DNA of 8,566 nt from an uncultured Bacteroidota bacterium. Lineage in GTDB: Bacteria > Bacteroidota > Bacteroidia > UKL13-3. Both the position numbers and the translations under genes were made by a program. Of this stretch, positions 1-6,092 are shown one piece after another. The notes under the pieces are model-generated. The model saw only the letters and a program-made list of their open reading frames with translations. It was not told where the DNA came from and ran no database searches. Positions within the stretch are counted from its first letter, which is position 1; each line of letters starts with the position of its first letter. The stretch spans positions 1 through 8,566 of the forward strand of contig CAIUEQ010000204.1 in assembly GCA_903898215.1 (NCBI GenBank). The letters are read 5' to 3'.

Positions 1-2
1 GT

Positions 3-173
3 GGTGGAAAATATATTGATGTGCATTTTGATGGGATATCAAATGAAATTGAAATTGATTTTAACGAATCGTATTTCCCTTATTGCGCATACAGTCAAAG
101 GTATTCGTGCCCGATAGTTCCATCAGAAAACCATATTGATCTGGAAGTTTTAGCCGGAGAAAAATTTAAATAA
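3..173 (+). CDS. DUF1684-type protein, C-terminal fragment (5' end outside window)
   Basis: An open frame enters from the left edge and stops at TAA 171-173, giving 56 residues. The visible part reads GGKYIDVHFDG, then FNPSY-like FNESYFPYCAYSQRYSCPI, then PSENH and a closing LAGEKF. The family to which I assign it, DUF1684, typically ends with an N-P-Y-CAY block, a Y-SCP-P-P-EN block and a final AGEK, and this order is kept here. DUF1684 proteins are small and of unknown biochemical role. The N-terminal half, including any signal peptide, lies outside the window. It faces the repeat-filled gap in front of the convergent purH gene and has no visible functional tie to the rest of the window. 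The family call is fairly secure from the motif order; function is not known. Confidence 0.75.
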   Translation, partial: GGKYIDVHFDGISNEIEIDFNESYFPYCAYSQRYSCPIVPSENHIDLEVLAGEKFK

Positions 174-296
174 CTAGAAAATAGTTATTAGGTTAATAGT
201 TATTTATTGTCTGCGGAAATCTGCGAAATCTGCGTGAAAAAATAAACCACAAAGTTCACTAAGCATTTTCACAAAGAGCACAAACGTTTAATATAA

Positions 297-352
297 TTTT
301 TTTTTAATACTTCGTAAAACTTATTGTATTTCAATATAAAGTCCTCCCTAAT
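297..352. repeat. Direct repeat, copy 1 (second copy at 528-583)
   Basis: A T-run followed by AATACTTCGTAAAAC, then a TATTGTATTTC block and GTCCTCCCTAATAA occurs twice, here and at 528-583, almost base for base. Together with the preceding CTGCG and CACAAAG units this makes a duplicated block of about 140 bp, with the copies about 231 bp apart. After CCTAATAA the two copies diverge completely. Confidence 0.8.
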
Positions 353-359
353 AAGGGAG

Positions 360-395
360 CCTGCCTGCCGCTGATTGGCCTGATGGGCAGGCAGG
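360..395. repeat. 36-bp palindromic element nested in a larger inverted repeat
   Basis: Perfect 10-bp arms CCTGCCTGCC (360-369) and GGCAGGCAGG (386-395) enclose a 16-nt loop. The element is flanked on the left by CCTCCCTAATAAGGGAG (from about 343) and on the right by GATTTAGGTGGG. Left and right flanks together form a CCTCCC...GGGAG-G-ATTTAGG repeat often seen in Bacteroidota intergenic DNA. The G+C-rich palindrome thus looks inserted into an older repeat. A transcriptional terminator is possible, but there is no T-run after it. Confidence 0.6.
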
Positions 396-917
396 GATTT
401 AGGTGGGTGTCAAAATTTATTTCTGTATTGAAAACTAACTCTGCGTAAATCTGCGAAATCTGCGAGAAAATAATTAACCACTAAGCGCACAAAGTATTTC
501 ACAAAGAGCACAAACGTTTAATATAAATTTTTTTTAATACTTCGTAAAACTTATTGTATTTCAATATAAAGTCCTCCCTAATAATGGACGCTCATAATAC
601 TGAATGGCGTGCGGAGATTTAAATTTCTTTGTGTTCTTTGTGATGCCTTCGAGTTCTTTGTGGTAAAATATTATTGACGAATTTTCACACTTCAACAAAA
701 AAAAATTAAACCACTAAGCGCACAAAGTATTTCACAAAGAGCACAAATGTTTAAAATTGAAAACTAACTCCGCGTGAATCTGCGAAATCTGCGAGAAAAA
801 AATTAACCACTAAGCGCGCAAAGTATTTTCACTAAGTGCACTAATATTTAATATAAATTTATTTCTGTATTGAAAACTAACTCTGCGTGAATCTGCGAAA
901 TCTGCGAGAAAAAATTC

Positions 918-939
918 TTACTATTTAAAGTGCCTAATA
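918..939 (-). pseudogene. Possible relic of the purH 3' end
   Basis: These 22 bases match the last codons of purH (1051-1072) at 19 positions, 133 bp away. Read on the minus strand the relic gives V-I-R-H-F-K-stop, against G-I-R-H-F-K-H-stop in the real gene. No further upstream purH codons are recognisable. The short length leaves room for chance. Confidence 0.4.
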
Positions 940-966
940 ACAATAAATGAATCTCATTAAATAATG

Positions 967-1045
967 AATATCGAACATTGAATGATGAATAATGAAGTAT
1001 TTATTCACTTCGACATTCGACATTTTTTATTCATTATTCGATATT
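967..1045. terminator. Stem-loop just past the purH stop, candidate terminator or repeat
   Basis: Perfect outer arms AATATCGAA (967-975) and TTCGATATT (1037-1045) bracket an imperfectly self-complementary stretch made of GAATAATGA and TTCGACATT words. It begins 6 bp beyond the purH stop on the transcribed side. Palindromes built from these words recur in Bacteroidota intergenic DNA, so it could be a mobile repeat that also ends purH transcripts. The stem is A+T rich and lacks a clean U-tail, hence modest confidence. Confidence 0.4.
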
Positions 1046-1050
1046 AACTC

Positions 1051-2574
1051 TTAATGTTTAAAGTGTCTAATACCGGTAAAGTACATCGCTATTCCATGAG
1101 CATTGCAATACGCAACTGATGCATCATCTTTAATTGAACCACCAGGTTGTATCACTGCTCTGATGCCTTCATTTCCGGCTATCTCCACACAATCAGGAAA
1201 AGGGAAAAATGCATCACTGCTCATCACCGCTCCATCAAGATCAAAATTAAATGCTTTAGCTTTTTCGATTGCTTGTTTCAAAGCATCCACACGTGATGTT
1301 TGTCCGCATCCAATTCCGATCAGTTGTTTATTTTTTGCAAAAACTATCGTGTTTGATTTGGTATGTTTTGCAATGGTATCAGCAAATAGCATATCGCTAA
1401 TTTCATTTGTTGTTGCTGCTTTGGTAGTTATTAAAGTAAGGTTACTTTCATTTAAAACTACAGTATCTTTATCCTGCTCAACAACACCATTTAAAATACT
1501 GCGGAATGTTTTCCCTTTTGGCAATACCATTTTTTGTTGAAGAATGATTCTGTTCTTTTTTGCTTTCAAAATCTCTAAAGCTTTTTCATCATATGAAGGA
1601 GCAATTAATACCTCTAAAAATATTTTATCCATTTCAACAGCTGTGGCAGCATCGATATGTTTATTGGAAGCAATCACCCCACCGAATGCCGAAACAGGAT
1701 CACCTGCCAAAGCATCTTTCCATGCTTCAAAAACTGTTGCACGTGTTGCCAACCCACACGGATTATTATGCTTGATTACAGCAACCGTTGGCTCATTAAA
1801 ATCACCAACAATATTTAATGCAGCATCCACATCCAATAAATTATTATACGATAATTCTTTTCCATTGAACTGTACAAACAGCTCATCTAAATTACCATAG
1901 AATACTCCTTTTTGGTGAGGATTTTCGCCATACCTTAATACCTTACCATTTTGAACACTCGCTTTAAATGCAGTATCATTCTTATCAAAATAATTAAAAA
2001 TTAGACCATCATAATGCGAAGTGATATTGAATGCTTTTAAAGCAAATTCTTTACGTTGCTCAATGCTGCTTTCACCTTTTTGTTCAGTTAAAATATGTAA
2101 CAAATTTGAACTATCATTTTTATCGGCAACTATCAAGGTATCTTTAAAATTTTTAGCAGCTGCGCGAATCAATGAAACTCCACCGATATCAATTTTTTCG
2201 ATGATCTTGCTTTCGTCTGTGGTTGACTTTACTGTTTCTTCAAACGGATAAAGATCCACTATCACCAGATCTAAAAATGGAATAGTGTATTCTGCCATTT
2301 CTTTCTGGTCACTTTCATTTTCACGTCTTGCCAAAATTCCTCCAAAAACTTTTGGATGCAACGTCTTTACTCTTCCTCCCAAAATACTTGGATATCCTGT
2401 AAGGTTTTCAACAGCATGAACTTTGATACCAAGTTTTTCAATAAACTCTTGTGTGCCACCGGTTGAATAAATATTAATACCAAGGTTGTGAAGAGCTTTA
2501 ACAATAGGCTCTAAACCGTCTTTATAAAATACAGAAATTAGTGCGTTGGTTATTTTGCGGGATTCGTTCATCAT
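1051..2574 (-). CDS. purH: Bifunctional AICAR transformylase / IMP cyclohydrolase PurH
   Basis: PurH performs the last two steps of purine synthesis: formylation of AICAR with 10-formyl-tetrahydrofolate, then cyclisation of FAICAR to IMP, in the cytoplasm. The 507-residue length is normal for the family. The N-terminal MGS-like cyclohydrolase domain is at about 5-150, with STGGT at 37-41, GGRVKTLHP at 66-74 and the VDLYPF motif near 106-111. The AICAR transformylase domain follows from about 200, with RYGENPHQ (214-221), the catalytic K268-H269 in IKHNNPCG, SAFGG near 295-299, SDAFFPFPD (453-461) and QPGGSIKD (476-483). The protein ends in TGIRHFKH. Two adjacent Met codons (2574 and 2571) are possible starts. 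A TAnnTTTG promoter box lies only 17 bp upstream, so the gene is probably transcribed on its own with a very short leader despite following the response regulator on the same strand. Confidence 0.98.
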   Translation of the reverse strand: MMNESRKITNALISVFYKDGLEPIVKALHNLGINIYSTGGTQEFIEKLGIKVHAVENLTGYPSILGGRVKTLHPKVFGGILARRENESDQKEMAEYTIPFLDLVIVDLYPFEETVKSTTDESKIIEKIDIGGVSLIRAAAKNFKDTLIVADKNDSSNLLHILTEQKGESSIEQRKEFALKAFNITSHYDGLIFNYFDKNDTAFKASVQNGKVLRYGENPHQKGVFYGNLDELFVQFNGKELSYNNLLDVDAALNIVGDFNEPTVAVIKHNNPCGLATRATVFEAWKDALAGDPVSAFGGVIASNKHIDAATAVEMDKIFLEVLIAPSYDEKALEILKAKKNRIILQQKMVLPKGKTFRSILNGVVEQDKDTVVLNESNLTLITTKAATTNEISDMLFADTIAKHTKSNTIVFAKNKQLIGIGCGQTSRVDALKQAIEKAKAFNFDLDGAVMSSDAFFPFPDCVEIAGNEGIRAVIQPGGSIKDDASVAYCNAHGIAMYFTGIRHFKH

Positions 2575-2590
2575 AAAATTTATTGTGCCG

Positions 2591-2598
2591 CAAAAGTA
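2591..2598 (-). promoter_or_regulatory. Promoter -7 box of purH
   Basis: On the minus strand the sequence is TACTTTTG, a perfect match to the Bacteroidota -7 consensus TAnnTTTG, followed by CGGCAC. Transcription would start about 8-12 bp before the purH start codon. No convincing -33 TTG element is seen at the usual distance. It lies in the 59-bp gap between the response regulator stop and purH. Confidence 0.65.
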
Positions 2599-2633
2599 TG
2601 TTTTGAATTGGATTAGTGAAAAATTATTTCTAC

Positions 2634-3377
2634 TTATATCATTCTATTAAAAATAACTAATTGCAATACTTCTGCATTTGTTAACACACCAATTCTTTGA
2701 CGCAATTTTAATTTTATCTTACTCACATTTCTCTCTGTAATTTTAAGTGTTCCGGCAATTTGTTTAACGGGTTTTCCATGTGCGGTTGCACTTAAAATAA
2801 AAATTTCTCTTGCATTTAGCGTTTGTCCATTTATTTCCTTTATTTCTATTGCTTTATTCACTATTTCACGAATTTCATTCATCAATTCGTTGTGTTCGTT
2901 GTGTTCGTTGTGTTCGTTGTGTTCGTTGTGTTCGTTATGTTCGTTGTGTTCGTTGTGTTCAAATATTTTTTTCAATTCGCTTAATAATTCTTTTAACACA
3001 AATTCATCTGCATAAAATTTATTTTCAAGTGCAAAGTCTATTGCTTTTGAAACACTTTCAATTCCTGAATTTTTGTAAACATATCCACTTACTCCTATCA
3101 GTTGCATCTCTTCTATCCAATGTGTACGAATATGTTGAGTAATACAAATAATTTTTATTTCAGGGTATAGCTGATGAATTTTAATTACAGCATCCAAACC
3201 ATTAATGGGTTGCATTTCAATATCAGTTAGGATAAATTCTGGTGGATACTTTTTTACTAGCCTTATTAATTCTTTCCCATTCGTGGCTTCAGCAATTACA
3301 GCATGCCCAAGTGTATTTAAATATTTTTTAAAGACAAAAAGACAAAACTGAGAATCATCTGCTATGATAAATTTCAT
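2634..3377 (-). CDS. REC-LuxR response regulator with a His-Asn-Glu repeat linker
   Basis: This 247-residue cytoplasmic protein is a two-component response regulator of the NarL/LuxR layout. The receiver domain covers about residues 1-125: acidic pair D7-D8, phosphoacceptor D52 in ILTDIEM, T80 in CIT, and K102 in VYKNSG. The C-terminal LuxR-type helix-turn-helix spans about 185-245, with LNAREIFIL, then GKPVKQIAGTLKITERNVSKI as the turn and recognition helix. Between them, residues 141-164 are eight consecutive HNE triplets, absent from normal family members, extending a helical linker. No histidine kinase is in the window. The gene is divergent from the first module of the downstream array, and its promoter box abuts that module's GTTC/GAAC block, so it is the best local candidate for the array regulator and may also control itself. 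That link is inferred. Confidence 0.92.
   Translation of the reverse strand: MKFIIADDSQFCLFVFKKYLNTLGHAVIAEATNGKELIRLVKKYPPEFILTDIEMQPINGLDAVIKIHQLYPEIKIICITQHIRTHWIEEMQLIGVSGYVYKNSGIESVSKAIDFALENKFYADEFVLKELLSELKKIFEHNEHNEHNEHNEHNEHNEHNEHNELMNEIREIVNKAIEIKEINGQTLNAREIFILSATAHGKPVKQIAGTLKITERNVSKIKLKLRQRIGVLTNAEVLQLVIFNRMI
2885..2956. repeat. Eight 9-bp tandem repeats inside the response regulator gene
   Basis: The plus-strand unit TTCGTTGTG is repeated eight times without interruption. One unit (2930-2938) is TTCGTTATG, a synonymous change. Read on the minus strand each unit is CAC AAC GAA, His-Asn-Glu. Because the unit is exactly three codons, gain or loss of units by slippage keeps the frame and only changes linker length. 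Confidence 0.97.
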
Positions 3378-3417
3378 GGTCTAGTTTATTTAGTATTTTA
3401 AAGATCCGTTTAAATAT

Positions 3418-3425
3418 CAAATATA
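3418..3425 (-). promoter_or_regulatory. Promoter -7 box of the response regulator
   Basis: On the minus strand this reads TATATTTG, a perfect TAnnTTTG match, about 40 bp before the start codon at 3377. The first GTTC-N8-GAAC site (3447-3462) begins 22 bp upstream of the box, where a -33 element would lie, so whatever binds that site could also affect this promoter. Confidence 0.55.
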
Positions 3426-3446
3426 CTTTTTTTAAAACATTATTGT

Positions 3447-3506
3447 GTTCCTATATCAGAACCGCTTTGTTCCTTTTTTGTTCCTATAATTGAACTGAAT
3501 AGGAAC
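3447..3506 (+). promoter_or_regulatory. Operator block of module 1: phased GTTC/GAAC half-sites
   Basis: GTTC occurs at 3447, 3469 and 3480 and GAAC at 3459, 3492 and 3503. Two pairs form the dyad GTTC-N8-GAAC (3447-3462 and 3480-3495). Neighbouring like-oriented sites are spaced 11, 22 or 33 bp, meaning the same face of the helix. The same six positions recur in modules 2 and 3 with no spacing change. The block ends about 22 bp before the candidate -7 box, a good place for an activator. The binding protein is unknown; the divergent response regulator is the obvious candidate. Confidence 0.7.
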
Positions 3507-3528
3507 TGATAAAATGAAATATTAGTTT

Positions 3529-3536
3529 TTAGTTTG
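3529..3536 (+). promoter_or_regulatory. Candidate -7 box of module 1
   Basis: TTAGTTTG differs by one base from TAnnTTTG. There is no TTG at -33, but the GAAC half-site at 3503 ends near there, as expected of an activator-dependent promoter. The box is identical in the other two modules (5984-5991, 8230-8237). A start near 3542 would give a leader of about 95 nt. Confidence 0.45.
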
Positions 3537-3558
3537 TAGTGCTTTATTTTAATTAAAT

Positions 3559-3617
3559 GATGCGCGCGCTGATAATTAAATTAGGGATATGCCGAAACCC
3601 TTTTAGAAGCAGGCATC
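3559..3617 (+). promoter_or_regulatory. Conserved 5' UTR structure, module 1
   Basis: GATGC (3559-3563) can pair with GCATC (3613-3617), closing the element. Inside, AGGG (3583-3586) pairs with CCCT (3598-3601) around an 11-nt loop ATATGCCGAAA. The loop's ATGCC is also complementary to GGCAT at 3612-3616, which would form a pseudoknot or compete with the closing stem. The start codon of gene A is 19 bp beyond. It fits no riboswitch family I recognise. The fold was drawn by eye. Confidence 0.5.
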
Positions 3618-3636
3618 AAATAATAAATGAATTAAA

Positions 3637-4140
3637 ATGAAAAGTATCCTTTCGATTAAATTAGCGATAATATTATTATCGACTATCATGTGCACTATTT
3701 CATGTAAAAAAGATTCTGCTGAATCACAAATATCAACTACCCCTTCTATATCAATACACCCCTCACCTAAAGCAGTAGCTACTACTACTGGAGGCTCGAC
3801 ACATTATAGGCTTCTTGGACCTTCACCAAGATACTACTGCTTTGAGATGCCAGGTACTTGCCTCCCAGATGTTATTGTTACACCTCATATTAGTGAAATA
3901 AGTATTTTAATATCTGCAATTAGTACAGGAACACTTCCTGTATATTTCACAAATAATACATGGGTTACTATTTTGCCAGGACTCAAAGAAACAATAAATA
4001 GTGATGTGGTTGTTGCTTTACAAAATGGTACTTTTTGTATGATGTTTATAGAGTTTCCCGATAAATATATGTTCTATACAGGACCCGTTTCTGGTCTAAC
4101 AATTGAAAATGCAGCTTTAGTTTTTCCATTAATTAAATAA
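3637..4140 (+). CDS. Module 1 gene A: small exported lipoprotein
   Basis: The 167-residue product is not one I recognise. Residues 1-22 form a signal peptide (two early lysines, then a hydrophobic run), ending in TISC with C23 as the likely lipidated cysteine followed by KK, a common lipoprotein start in Bacteroidota. A Ser/Thr/Pro-rich stretch (25-55) is followed by HYRLLGPSPRYYCFEMPGTC with C68 and C75, and a further C134 in GTFCMMF. The rest is predicted to be beta-rich, with hydrophobic alternation at 86-160. It would sit in the periplasm or outer membrane. It is the first gene after the conserved leader and is followed by a strong hairpin, so it may be made in excess of the B and C products. 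YYCF resembles YDCF in the module 3 A protein; otherwise the A proteins share little. Confidence 0.8.
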   Translation: MKSILSIKLAIILLSTIMCTISCKKDSAESQISTTPSISIHPSPKAVATTTGGSTHYRLLGPSPRYYCFEMPGTCLPDVIVTPHISEISILISAISTGTLPVYFTNNTWVTILPGLKETINSDVVVALQNGTFCMMFIEFPDKYMFYTGPVSGLTIENAALVFPLIK

Positions 4141-4146
4141 ATTATC

Positions 4147-4184
4147 TAAATAAAAGCGTTGCAATAATGCAATGCTTTTATTTA
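4147..4184 (+). terminator. Hairpin between genes A and B of module 1
   Basis: Two 17-nt arms (4147-4163 and 4168-4184) pair along their whole length, with one G-T wobble, around an AUAA loop. The core is GCGTTGCA/TGCAATGC and the right arm ends TTTTATTTA, the form of an intrinsic terminator. It begins 6 bp after the gene A stop. Since B and C have no visible promoter of their own, partial termination or 3'-end protection of the A transcript is likely. Confidence 0.75.
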
Positions 4185-4192
4185 ATACCATT

Positions 4193-5281
4193 ATGCCAAA
4201 AAATTTATTCTTTACATTTATAACTATTGTTACATTGCTTACTACCTGTAATCGCAGCCATTTTAAATCAATTTCACTAAAAGTACAAGATGGATACATC
4301 CTAAATAATATGTATGGCGATACGATGGTTTTCACAAGCCCATACAAAAACAAAATACTTTTTTGGAATGTTCATACCAACGATACTTTTTCAATCAAGA
4401 TAAATTTGAATTTTAGTATAGAGGATGCCTTTTTAAATGGCAGTAATTTTTATGTTTTTGACAATCGTATGTTCCGAGATCAGAATGATTATAAAATATA
4501 TAAGTATAATCTTATAACAAAATCATTTATAGATACTATTACTATATCAAAAGTAGTTGATAACGGTATTGAATACGTTTTTGACCCTGTTGGTTCAGAA
4601 TGCCCATTTTATATTAATGGAGAGAATATTTATTTTCATGTTTCTCCCACTATTTTATTTAACAAATCAGAGAAGGGGGAAATGTCTTACTTTAAACATT
4701 TAAATACCATCCTAATTAAGGATAGTTCAAAGAAAATATTCGCTAATTATCCATTCTCATATTGCAAAAAATATTATAATGACTTCTATCCAATGTATTT
4801 AACCTATTCAGATACGTTAATTTGTTGCTTTAGAGCAAATCCTGTTTGTTATAGATTTTGTAATGGTATATATATTGATTCAGTGAGTACACCTTCAAAT
4901 CATTTTCAAAATTTCAAGTCATTTTCAAGTAATGAATGGACTACAGGAAAAATTACAGACAGTATAATAAGGAAAACAGAATTGATAAATCCGATGTATT
5001 ATAAATTATTGCATAATACTAAGACAAATTACTTTTATAGAATAGTTTACCTTAGCAAAACTCCTGAAGGTAAAACTGTATCAACTTTTAACGAAAAAGC
5101 ATGGTCGTTAATAAAATTAGATGAGAAATTTAATAAAATAAGTGAGAAAGTATTTGACCAAAATAAATTAGACCCATCTCGATTATATCCTTTTGATAAA
5201 GGTTTAATAATCCAAATTCGTGAAAATAAAATTTATAATAAAAAGATTACTTATGATTTTGAATACATTGGAGAGGAGTAA
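4193..5281 (+). CDS. Module 1 gene B: DUF4221-like / 6-bladed propeller lipoprotein
   Basis: From the ATG at 4193 the product has 362 residues. The in-frame ATG at 4172 lies inside the right arm of the upstream hairpin, so I reject it. The signal peptide reads MPKNLFFTFITIVTLLTTC, with C19 as the likely lipidated residue. The body is rich in aromatic and beta-forming residues with repeated strand-turn patterns. Its C-terminal third (a YYKLLHN stretch, then YFYRIVYL, an AWSLIKLDEKFNKISEK segment, and a final GLIIQIRE strand) resembles the end of DUF4221 / 6-bladed beta-propeller lipoproteins as I remember them: a Y-Y-R motif, an 'ilde-f-i-gE' strand and a final 'GLyi' strand. Location would be the cell envelope, role unknown. 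It overlaps gene C by 29 nt or more, suggesting coupled translation. The family call is tentative; module 2 carries a distant counterpart. Confidence 0.78.
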   Translation: MPKNLFFTFITIVTLLTTCNRSHFKSISLKVQDGYILNNMYGDTMVFTSPYKNKILFWNVHTNDTFSIKINLNFSIEDAFLNGSNFYVFDNRMFRDQNDYKIYKYNLITKSFIDTITISKVVDNGIEYVFDPVGSECPFYINGENIYFHVSPTILFNKSEKGEMSYFKHLNTILIKDSSKKIFANYPFSYCKKYYNDFYPMYLTYSDTLICCFRANPVCYRFCNGIYIDSVSTPSNHFQNFKSFSSNEWTTGKITDSIIRKTELINPMYYKLLHNTKTNYFYRIVYLSKTPEGKTVSTFNEKAWSLIKLDEKFNKISEKVFDQNKLDPSRLYPFDKGLIIQIRENKIYNKKITYDFEYIGEE

Positions 5282-5687
5282 ACAGATATTATTTGTTTTA
5301 ATTATATTAAGTATGTCCTGCAAAGAATCGTGCAAGATTATTCCGCCAGAAATGAAAATACAATGCAAAATAATAATTAGCCTAAATGGTATAAGCTGTA
5401 ATGGGTGTGTAAGTTCATTCATAAGCAATTTGAATTCACCGTATTTAAACCAATCAATTTTTGCTTATATCGAACCAAATAAATCTCAATTTATACCATT
5501 ACTTGAGCAGAAGAATATTCTGTATAAAATTATTTCAAACGAAGATATGAATAAACTTGAATTACAAAACTCTGAATTCTGCATCCTTAAAGAATGCGAA
5601 ATAATTAAAAGGATAGAAATAAAAACAGATAATCTTCCCCTCATTTTTCAGGTATTATCAAATTTAGATATCAGTAAAACTCAGTAA
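5253..5687 (+). CDS. Module 1 gene C: CxxC lipoprotein, thioredoxin-like
   Basis: I choose the ATG at 5253 (144 residues). An upstream GTG at 5220 would add 11 residues and enlarge the overlap with gene B, but the signal peptide is complete without them. The hydrophobic run QILFVLIILS leads to MSC, with C23 the probable lipidated cysteine. Next comes a beta strand (KIQCKIIISLNG) and then I-S-C49-N-G-C52-V-S-S-F, a CxxC motif after a strand and before a helix, as in thioredoxin-fold and heavy-metal-associated proteins. No metal-binding family motif is complete, and the usual WCGPC/WCxxC tryptophan is missing. A disulfide exchange or cysteine-binding role in the periplasm is inferred. Module 2 gene C has CLSC at the same place. 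It is the last gene of the module; the phosphatase fragment starts 4 bp after its stop. Confidence 0.75.
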   Translation: MILNTLERSKQILFVLIILSMSCKESCKIIPPEMKIQCKIIISLNGISCNGCVSSFISNLNSPYLNQSIFAYIEPNKSQFIPLLEQKNILYKIISNEDMNKLELQNSEFCILKECEIIKRIEIKTDNLPLIFQVLSNLDISKTQ

Positions 5688-5691
5688 TTTT

Positions 5692-5904
5692 TTACAACTC
5701 ATTATTCAACAACTTCAACTTGCAAATATTTTGATAATTTTTGCTGCGTAAGGCTTCGCTCAATGGAACTAAATGTCTTTGTCCGTGTGTATCAGAACCA
5801 ATCATATTTACCATTTTTTTCTCAATTAAATACTCGGCAGTTTTTTGAAGTTGTGGTGACTAATATCCAATCAATGAAAAAATATTTATCTGAAATAAGT
5901 TGTT
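5692..5904 (-). pseudogene. C-terminal fragment of a CpsB/YwqE-type PHP phosphatase, copy 1
   Basis: Read on the minus strand, about 70 codons end at a TAA (5692-5694). They give FQINIFSLIGY, then a TAG stop, then SPQLQKTAEYLIEKKMV, NMIGSDTHGQRHL and a tail ending in NNEL. The Q-N-SL-GYY block and the GSD-H motif are hallmarks of the last part of CpsB/CapC/YwqE capsule tyrosine phosphatases, which use a PHP metal site. The N-terminal two thirds, with most metal ligands, are absent: similarity stops exactly at the GTTC block of the module 2 leader. The fragment cannot encode an active enzyme. It reads as a scar left at a duplication junction. Confidence 0.85.
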
Positions 5905-5961
5905 CCTATAAAGGAACCGCACAGTTCCTTTTTTGTTCCTATAATTGAACTGAATAGGAAC
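5902..5961 (+). promoter_or_regulatory. Operator block of module 2: phased GTTC/GAAC half-sites
   Basis: GTTC at 5902, 5924 and 5935 and GAAC at 5914, 5947 and 5958 keep exactly the spacings of module 1 (offset 2455). The dyads GTTC-N8-GAAC are 5902-5917 and 5935-5950. The outer pair GTTCCTAT (5935) and ATAGGAAC (5954) extends the symmetry to 8 bp. The first dyad is a better palindrome here (GTTCC-N6-GGAAC) than in module 1. Confidence 0.7.
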
Positions 5962-5983
5962 AGATAAAATGAAATATTAGTTT

Positions 5984-5991
5984 TTAGTTTG
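5984..5991 (+). promoter_or_regulatory. Candidate -7 box of module 2
   Basis: TTAGTTTG lies at the same place as in module 1, one base off TAnnTTTG, and 22 bp after the last GAAC half-site. The flanking bases TATTAGTTTT before and TGTGCTTTATTTT after are also conserved. Confidence 0.45.
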
Positions 5992-6013
5992 TTGTGCTTT
6001 ATTTTAATTAAAC

Positions 6014-6072
6014 GATGCGCGCTCTGATAATTAAATAAGGGATATGCCGAAACCCTTTTAGAAGCAGGTACC
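6014..6072 (+). promoter_or_regulatory. Conserved 5' UTR structure, module 2
   Basis: The inner AAGGG/CCCTT hairpin (6037-6041 with 6053-6057) is kept and gains one pair relative to module 1. The 3' strand is GGTACC instead of GGCATC, so the closing GATGC pairing is lost. UGCC in the loop can still pair with GGUA (one G-U). This favours the pseudoknot over the closing stem, if the element is functional here. The gene A start codon is 20 bp beyond. Confidence 0.45.
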
Positions 6073-6092
6073 AAAAAATAAAACTAAATTTT

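Larger units (their letters stand above)
209..916. repeat. Dispersed intergenic repeat array (CTGCG unit plus CACAAAG unit)
   Basis: This gap between the DUF1684 fragment and purH holds no credible gene. Two short units alternate. The first has three CTGCG cores in about 31 bp (209-240, 439-470, 769-799, 880-911). The second is rich in CACTAAG and CACAAAG words (about 244-296, 476-530, 708-755, 804-857). An inverted relative of the second unit sits at about 624-663, so the region can also fold back on itself. Copies differ at several bases, so they are not assembly duplicates. Such repeats are common between genes in Bacteroidota; no role is evident. Confidence 0.8.

Noticed and set aside
209..916. 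Insertion sequence or transposon
   Set aside because: No transposase frame, no terminal inverted repeats at the ends of the region, and no clear target duplication; it is a patchwork of short intergenic repeats.
2885..2956. Regular repeat as a CRISPR array
   Set aside because: Units are 9 bp, directly abutting, without spacers, and in frame inside a gene.
2810..3142. Plus-strand open frame with a Cys-Val-Arg repeat
   Set aside because: It is the complement of the response regulator's 9-bp repeat; the receiver and LuxR motifs prove the minus strand is coding.
3559..3617. Known riboswitch (preQ1, SAM-II, TPP, cobalamin, c-di-GMP, fluoride)
   Set aside because: None of the family core motifs I know is present, and the downstream genes are not metabolic.
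4172..4192. Upstream ATG for module 1 gene B
   Set aside because: It lies in the right arm of a 17-bp hairpin, and the signal peptide is better formed from the ATG at 4193.
5763..5948. Plus-strand 61-codon open frame before module 2
   Set aside because: It lies across the minus-strand phosphatase fragment and into the operator block. The corresponding stretch near 8009-8194 carries several changes and shows no protein-like conservation.
5886..6074. Minus-strand open frame in the module 2 leader, with a similar one at 8174-8428 (shared MPASKRVSA start region)
   Set aside because: It is antisense to the conserved leader. In module 1 the same frame stops after about 11 codons (CCC TAA), so conservation is of DNA or RNA, not of a protein.
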